Source: Margaritifera margaritifera (Eukaryota; Mollusca; Bivalvia; Unionida; Margaritiferidae). Taken from it: a stretch of DNA of 64,000 nucleotides. Positions within the stretch are counted from its first letter, which is position 1, and every line of letters begins with the position of its first letter. The stretch is taken from the NCBI GenBank assembly GCA_029931535.1, contig JAQPZY010001164.1:912501-976500 (forward strand), written 5' to 3'. The position numbers and the translations under genes were made by a program. Positions 57,059 to 64,000 of the stretch are shown here, in pieces. The notes under the pieces are model-generated. The model was not told where the DNA came from. It saw nothing but the letters and a program-made list of their open reading frames with translations, and made no database searches.

Positions 57059-58071
57059 CAAACACTTACAGTTATCGTCATTATTTTGGCCTGTGACAAT
57101 TCTTTGATGTTTGTTTCCTCCAAGAATGTCAGGTCTGGAATGTTTTACAGTTAAATGTTTTTCTGGTACATTTTTTTAAAATTTCATTCCTTTATAAGTT
57201 GAGAGTCAATTTTTCCTTACTTGAAAACTTCTTTATTGACACTCTTCTCCACACTCCCCTCACGACATCTGTCCTCAACATTTTATATTTTAATTAAAGA
57301 ATTGTAAATGATAAGAGGCAAAACTCTAGCAGTTTTCATGACTTGCCATTGCTAATCCCCTCACTTTCAATTAAATTTTGCCTAATTTGAATGAGAATCC
57401 TTTTGGACTCTCTACCCACCCACCCCCATATTCACCTCCCCAGACAGTGACCAAGGAGTCATTATAAATATAAAAATCTGTTGCATTATATTATCTGTCT
57501 TCCTACTATATTTGAAAATGCTTCTGTAAATGAGTTCTTTTTAAAAAAATTATTTAACCGTTAAGAAACAACTCCTACCACAGGAGTCAGAGAGAGAATT
57601 TCTTATAGTCAGCAGTTCAGGATTTCGATTTATGTATCATAGAATTTTTTCAATAAAGCACGGGGAAGAGAACTCTTTCTGAATTAATCCATTTTTCCCA
57701 TTCAAAAGATCAGCCATGTGTCTGATTTATAATTATGGCCATAAAACTTTAAGCTACACAACACTAATTTTCAAGTTGGACTGGATTTGTGGGGTTTTTT
57801 TATTTTAATTTAATGGTAGACAATTTTGCATCCTTCAAAACATTTAATTAATATTGATATATGACAATATTATCACAACATATTCATACAAGTGATAAAT
57901 TAAAAAATAAAAATGCATCAAATATTGTATTCATTCTTTGCTGGACAGTTTGGCAGTTCAGTGCACTGGATGTTGTATTGGTTAATGAACTAAATGACCA
58001 TCTCCTTTGATAACTTGTGAGTATTGGGTCTATAAATATTGATCAAGGCATAAGCAAGGGCATGTGAGGAA
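57059..58071. other. No gene seen
   Basis: AT-rich sequence flanking the DIRS element. No recognised feature. Confidence 0.5.
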
Positions 58072-58250
58072 CTGTGGTGACTAAGTGGTTAGCATGCTGG
58101 ACTTGCAACTGAAATGGTGTGGGTTCGAAACCTACAATCGGATCAGCCTGGGTCGGCTGCCATGCTGAGTCCTTGGGCAATGCACTTTACTCAAATTGTC
58201 TGGGCACTAAATAACCTGCTTGTGTTGTCATGCCATAAAACAACAAACCA
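58072..58250 (+). mobile_element. tRNA-derived SINE, family 1
   Basis: Head CTAAGTGGTTAGCATGCTGG (A box) and GGGTTCGAAACC (B box, about 58121-58132), body CGGATCAGCCTGGGTCGGCT and TCCTTGGGCAATGCACTTTA, and tail CTTGTGTTGTCATGCCATAA plus AACAACAAACCAAACCAATC. The B box is the best match to the GGTTCRANNCC consensus in the window. The tail continues into a tandem array. Confidence 0.92.
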
Positions 58251-58590
58251 AACCAATCAGTAAGGGTGTGTTGTCATGCCATAAAACACCAAACCAAACC
58301 AATCAGAAAGGGTGCATTGTCATACCATAAGACACCAAACCAAACCAATCAGAAAGGGTGCATTGTCATACCATAAAACACCAAACCAAACCAATCAGAA
58401 AGGGTGCATTGTCATGCCATAAAACAACAAACCAAACCAATCAGTAAGGGTGCATTGTCATGCCATAAAACAACAAACCAAACCAATCAGAAAGGGTGCG
58501 TTGTCATGCCATAAAACACCAAACCAAACAAATCAGCAAATGTGCGTTGTCAAGCCATAAAACATCAAACCAAACCAATCAGTAAGGGTG
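58251..58590 (+). repeat. 46-bp array of an amplified SINE tail, about 7 copies
   Basis: Unit: CCAATCAGAAAGGGTGCATT, then GTCATACCATAAAACACCAA, then ACCAAA. It consists of the last ~30 bases of family 1 plus AATCAG.AAGGGTG of flank. AACAACAAACC and AACACCAAACC units alternate. Orientation and joining point differ from the array at 45.7-46.4 kb, so this is an independent amplification of the same SINE end. Confidence 0.93.
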
Positions 58591-61213
58591 CAAGATAGCA
58601 AGGGAGATTCAAATTATGATCAACAGTTTGTGAAAAAGGGGGTGTATGGAAACTTTAATTGATACATGAGAATTATAATTTCCATTGTCCTACACATATA
58701 TTTATCTAATGGATTTGAATATTTTTAGCTATAATATCTTAAGAAGTCAATTAAAATCAATGTCCTGATGGCATATTATTTTTTTTTTATATAAATCAAG
58801 CTGACATGCTGTACTCACAATTTTATGGATCAGTAAATCTGGAGTTGCCTCCCTTTCAAGATCAGAGCACATGTATCCATCATAAGCAAACACAAATGAA
58901 CTAAAGCTTTTGAGCTACAATGGAACTCATAAACTGCCAGAGCCAAACCGTCAATATATGTTTCCACTGGTTAATTCTTCAAGATAGTGGTTTTAAATGT
59001 CAGTGTACATTTCTTCGTTGAAAGCACATGGCAATACAAGAATACAGCTACATGTTATGTGTGTGTTCAACAAAAGTTGAGTCATCACATTGCAGTCACA
59101 CGGTCCTAGAACGCTACATCCAGTTCAGAAAAAAGTCAACAAAAATGAGAAAAAGCGACAATATGTGTGTTTAATTAGAACTTGCAGGTTATTTTTGAAT
59201 ATATCACTGCAAATTCTGAACGAAAATCCACAGATCAGACAAATGCAACAGCTTAATGATTCATCTACAGTGTGTGATTTTTACAAGACATTAGACTGAC
59301 ATTATGCCCGAATATTAATGTGCTGTCAGAATCAGGTGGAGACATTTAATGTGTTAATTAGTTTATATCATCATGTCAATATACTGCTGAGTCCTCATTA
59401 GTTGACAAATAAAGCCACCTTGGCCACTATGTACGTAGAGTTATTATTATGACTGCTTTTTATCCTTTTGATTTCACAATATGTTCTTGATGCCCTAATC
59501 ATTAGACAAGAGACTAGGAAGCATTGTGTCAATTAAGGCTGCAACATTTACACTTTGTAAATGGCTTAGTTTAGTTTACTGCCTGCAGAAGTTTACAAAT
59601 GTGGTCAATGTGTAAATGGCTGTCACTGATGCAGGAACTACCCATTCCAATAAAATTATATATTTCCACATCTTTTCTTAGGAGGATTGTTTAGTAGGAT
59701 TTTGATGTTAATTTTTTTCTTAAAGGATGTATTGATGATTTTCACACTGATTGTGGCATCACTAGGAAATAAGTAGAAGTTGACAAGAATTGGTTATAGC
59801 GCACATTACACAACATTACACATCAGATTGATTTATGGATAATGCTGATAAAAATTTCTCTGAACTACAGTGTTAACTTTTAAACAACATGTTTGTTAAC
59901 AGAACCTTTGATTAGAGGTATTTTATTTTAACGAAACACCGTTTCATGTTTGTAAGCCATGTCAAAGTTATGAAGTCATTGTAGATCCTACATAACCATC
60001 CCATGCACATGTATGTCAAGTTCCGTTATTGATATTTTTATTGATATATGTAACAGTAGAAAACAATATCACTATTTCCTAGGGATGTATTACTGAAACT
60101 GTCAGATATATTCAACAAAGACATGTCTTACAAACTGAATCCTGGCATAATAAGAGGTAAAGAACATCCATACATGTGAACATGAGGGTTTTTCTTCCAA
60201 GATGAGGGGTGTCTCCCGTCACTCATTGAAATCTCCCATGTACTAACAATTATCATTAAAAAAATTCTAGAACATAAATTTTTCCCGCTTTTAATCACAC
60301 CTTGCTTCCAGTGTTGTATATTTAGTATTTATGGTAAAGAAGACTTCTTGTAATCGTGCAACTGTGAATTGTAGAAAGATCATTTTCTATGATGAGAAAT
60401 ATTCAATAGGAACATATTCGGGCAAGTTTAAACAACAGTACCAATTACAGTATCTGATGAGTGCAAAGATGAATTCTAATGACACCTGCATTACCTTCAA
60501 ATGCCCCCCCCCCCCCCAATTAACAACTGAGAGCAGCAAAAACTGCATCTACATGTAGCTAAGATTGTGATTATTTGAATGTGTGCACATATATGTGTGT
60601 GTGTGTGTGTGTGGTGATGATATTGACAATGCTAAGTCTAACAACTATTTTCTGTTTGAAAGTGTATTAAATGCCTCAAAGAAAACATTTCCAGTCATTT
60701 TCTATCAGCTTATAAGAGTAGATAACTTATTCTTGATTGTACAACATCGCTTTTTGGGGTAAATTGCACTGAGCCCCCTTGGGACCTCAAAAACAACTTT
60801 CAGAGTCCCCCCCCAAAAAAACCAGCACTGTCTGGGTGGTTGGCATGTATGAAGGTATCAGCTGTTCAGTAAGCCCTGTGGGTAAATAGGAAACCATTTT
60901 GATGAATCATCATCATTTCAGTCAACCATGAACACATTTTGGTAAATGAAACAGCCTTAGTGTCAGTATAAATGTTTCCGTACTGATATTTTCAAACATT
61001 TCTCTTTTATTCCCCATTAATATCAAAAGATAATCGGACATCCATTAATGGATAATTACTGTGTGATCTTGTCTTCTTATATTCTTTCTGACTGTTTGTT
61101 TATTCTTTTATTTAGTTTGGTATTTTATGATGGTGTTGATTAAATATTATTGTTACTCTAAATGTCTGTAGATATACCTTTTGCTAGTTTATTAGAGGGC
61201 CTCAAGGGAAACT
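58591..61213. other. No gene; simple repeats
   Basis: AT-rich. Contains a C tract at about 60505-60518 and a GT run at about 60594-60613. Short open frames (59090-59299, 60331-60558) lack recognisable content or splice context. Confidence 0.5.
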
Positions 61214-61433
61214 ACCGTATATATTAGCATATAAGCCGGATCCAAATGCAAACAACATAGACCCTGATCTGCCGTCTCATAATGCGCTGGCAGATCTGGG
61301 TCTATGTTGCTCGTTCTACTGATTAGTTCTTACAAACTGCACAGACCCAGATCTGCCAGCGCATTATGAGATGGCAGATCTGGGCCTATGCAGTTTGCAG
61401 TTGGTATCCGTTTATACATGAGTATATAGTGTA
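61214..61433 (-). mobile_element. Double-hairpin MITE, copy 10 (order B-A)
   Basis: Left end TACCGTATATATTAGCATAT; right end ATGAGTATATAGTGTA. Hairpin B (about 61248-61315) and hairpin A (about 61334-61398) are both complete, with two mismatched positions in the A stem (CACAGACCC against GGGCCTATG). Confidence 0.92.
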
Positions 61434-62524
61434 GCATTCAGCTAATTGCATAACCCTCTTTAAATGGATTATAAAGGAATGTGTGCATATTGGATATTCA
61501 GTATGCTTAGACTTTTGCACAAAAAAAAGTCTTTGTCATCAGCCATTTCTTTATTTTTGTTGACAACTTCATAAAATATGGGATCCATAGATTTTATCAT
61601 GTTGGGTTTGCAAGTTATTTGGTCACGGAATAATGAGAGACTGGTGTACTTCTGTTGTTTTGATTGTACTTTTACATTATTTCTGCAGAATTCCTTTTTA
61701 GTATTATTTAATCGCACTTTCACACCAAACATTTAGGTAATGATATTGTTAGTAATTGAAGTAGACATAAAAATGTCTCTTCTTTCATAGAAAAACACTA
61801 AAGAACACTGACAGAATTTTGTGTAGACATCTGGGTAAATTGAAATATTAATCAGAGAAATTTCTCAAAGAATAAAAAGCTCTCATCATTGACTCTACTT
61901 GGCTTCTTAGAAATAATCAGATAGTCACCCTTTTGTGGTGAGATATGATGCATTTGTGATAATGAAAACAGCTATTTTCAACAGATATTGAAATATGGAT
62001 GCAAGTAATGGTTAATTCTTTGGAATCAAAACAGCATTCTTTGTATCAAATCTCCACACCAGAAAACTTCATAAACTGGAAGGGTAGTGAGATAGAATTC
62101 TAGTTCTTGGTAGTTTTCAGCTTTACAAGGTAACAGACAAGAGACTGCATTACACCAGGACTAATAAGTCATTCAAGTAATGCTGTGTATTCAAGAGACT
62201 GATATTTGACCCATCAAAGTGTTACTATACTGCAACTTATTCCCAAATCTGATACCAATAACCAATAATCCATTGACAAGCATATATGATCCTCCACCAA
62301 ATTTCTGGAAAATCTATAATAATTGAACCATGTAGTAACCACCTATCATTTTGATATTATTAGCCTGTGTTTAGGACTGCATCCCTTACCTCACATTGTC
62401 AATCTATATACAGCTCCATTTAACTTAAGATGCCTAATCTGCATCATGCAAGCTCCCAACTTTCATGGTGTACAGAAGCAGGGTATAATATTAAGCAAAT
62501 TTATTCACAGCCCACCTTGGACAC
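61434..62524. other. No supported gene
   Basis: The minus frame 61732-61469 (87 codons) is charged and ends in NKEMADDKDFFLCKSLS, vaguely like a BESS-type motif, but has no supporting structure. The rest is featureless. Confidence 0.35.
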
Positions 62525-63080
62525 TAGTTGCATATCCCACTTCTGACACCACATAATCTACCCTGAGCACTATATCCCACTTCTGATGCTAGAAATCTAC
62601 CATAATCTGTACTCAACTTGAGATACCAGAAATCCAACCACCAAAACATTCGACTTGTGACACCTGAAATCTGTATCAGACTGAATCCCACTTCTGACAC
62701 CAGAAAGTTATGTCGGATCAAAACCCACTTGTGGCATGAAAGAGCCGTGTGAGATCACATCCCATTATGACATCTGAAACGTGTGCAATATACTGCACCT
62801 CAAATTCTGACACCAGTAATTTGTACGAGACTGCATCCCACTTGGCACTTCTGATATGTCTGTGTGGCATTGTATTGGGTCCACATTTGACATCACAAAT
62901 GCACCTGAGCACAAAGTCTTTCTTCTGATATTAGAAATCTGGTGGGCAGCAGTATCCCACTTCTGACACTAGAAATTTGTGAGCAACTGCATGCAACCCA
63001 CTTCTGACACTAAAAATCCACTTAGCACAGTGTATCTCACTTCTGACACAAAAAATCTGTTTGAATCTGCCATATTTTAC
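62525..63080. repeat. Degenerate ~50-60-bp tandem repeat
   Basis: About nine or ten poorly conserved units built on ATCCCACTTCTGACACCAGA followed by AATCTGT and a short variable part. Old array with strong divergence. Confidence 0.8.
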
Positions 63081-63447
63081 AAGAGTAATCTCTGTGTGAC
63101 TGTTCCTAACTTCTACAGGCAATAACATGGCCAAGATTCAAATTTCTACTTCATGTAACTTATTATATTACAGCACTCCATCACTAAAAGATCCATTCAT
63201 TATAACACTGCCTTTGTTCTAAGGCAAGTATGGTCTGATGTCCCATTTCATTAAGTGGTAGTGAAATTATATGTATCATGTACTTAATTATAGGGTGGTC
63301 TCATTATAAGGTGATATACTCTATGACTTCTACAGACAGTGTTATAATGAGGGGGTATTAACTGTACAGGGCTTCATGTTGATTTCAGACCATATAATTC
63401 ATTTAGAATGTATTTTTATTCTTCTTGTTTTGTCTCTCTGGATAATG
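63081..63447. other. No gene seen
   Basis: AT-rich. No recognised features. Confidence 0.5.
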
Positions 63448-63775
63448 CATATATGTATTTTAGTATAATGCATAAATGAAAGCAGATCACTATGCAAGGT
63501 AGGTAATATTAGCGCATAAATATTTTAGTACAATGCATAAAGGTAAGCAGATCACTATGCAAGGTAGGTAATATTAGCGCATAAATATTTTAGTACAATG
63601 CATAAAGGTAAGCAGATCACTATGCAAGGTAGGTAATATTAGCGCATACATATTTTAGTACAATGCATAAAGGTAAGCAGATCACTATGCAAGGTAGGTA
63701 ATATTAGCGCATAAATATTTTAGTACAATGCATAAAGGTAAGCAGATCACTATGCAAGGTAGGTAATATTAGAAC
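63448..63775. repeat. 65-bp tandem array, about 5 copies
   Basis: Unit: GCATAAAGGTAAGCAGATCA, then CTATGCAAGGTAGGTAATAT, then TAGCGCATAAATATTTTAGT, then ACAAT. The inner units are almost identical (one ATAC/ATAA difference), which suggests recent expansion. Confidence 0.96.
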
Positions 63776-64000
63776 ATATGCAACAGACCCATACTTACAA
63801 TATGGCCACAGTATGTACCCACAGTTGTACAGGCAATAATGGTACCAGTCTTTCTTTTTCTCTTGATCACGTCGCGACCAGTGTCCGCATGACATGGTGT
63901 CCAACCATTACTAACCATACACAAAATGAAAACTATTTCCTTGAATTTAACTCTTATACATTTTCACTGCCATGAAAGCGTCAATGAAATACGGTGACAT

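Noticed and set aside
61469..61732. 87-codon minus frame with a faint BESS-like end (DDKDFF)
   Set aside because: Similarity rests on a few residues, with no MADF partner and no exon boundaries.

Overview
The window reads as eukaryotic, almost certainly animal, non-coding DNA: AT-rich, almost without open frames longer than about 120 codons outside tandem arrays, and packed with decayed transposable elements, tRNA-derived SINEs, foldback elements and mini/microsatellites. The content (tRNA-headed SINEs ending in CCATAAAACA..CAAACCAAACC-type tails, elements built of tandem ~125-190 bp core repeats, a DIRS-type retrotransposon, LINE and mariner remnants) fits a marine lophotrochozoan, most likely a mollusc. 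That assignment is inference; no diagnostic host gene is present.

The only host coding sequence I can support is one candidate internal exon on the minus strand (31504-31745), with a strong acceptor and donor and an 80-codon low-complexity, basic/Ser/Pro-rich reading frame. Much of the rest may be intron or intergenic DNA around that gene.

Layout: 0.8-5.4 kb, LINE remnants, with an endonuclease fragment on the minus strand and a reverse-transcriptase fragment of the same kind on the plus strand. 6-16 kb, SINEs of two tRNA-headed families, two copies of a double-hairpin element, short tandem arrays and long-period repeats. 16-23 kb, two foldback elements (one with ~400 bp arms) and a perfect 1,736-bp (ATGT)434 tract. 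23-31 kb, another double-hairpin copy, an 18-bp minisatellite, a mariner remnant and long-period repeats. 31.5 kb, the candidate exon. 33-40 kb, a 2.4 kb core-repeat element, a third SINE-like family, a 44-bp array with a detached inverted copy, and a double-hairpin copy. 42-47 kb, a SINE, a 26-bp minisatellite of 1.6 kb, a tandemly amplified SINE tail and a 47-bp array. 47-51.5 kb, three double-hairpin copies and a ~160-bp core-repeat element. 51.9-57.1 kb, a DIRS1-like tyrosine-recombinase retrotransposon on the minus strand, structurally complete at its ends but coding-dead. 58-64 kb, a SINE with an amplified tail, the last double-hairpin copy and a 65-bp array.

The two most interesting items are: (1) a ~220-bp element present ten times, with short terminal inverted repeats flanked by TA and two successive near-perfect ~65-nt hairpins of related but distinct sequence; (2) the DIRS element, whose inverted terminal repeats, 27-bp right-end extension and internal complementary region match the circle-junction architecture of DIRS-1, while its recombinase and reverse transcriptase carry disabling changes at catalytic positions.
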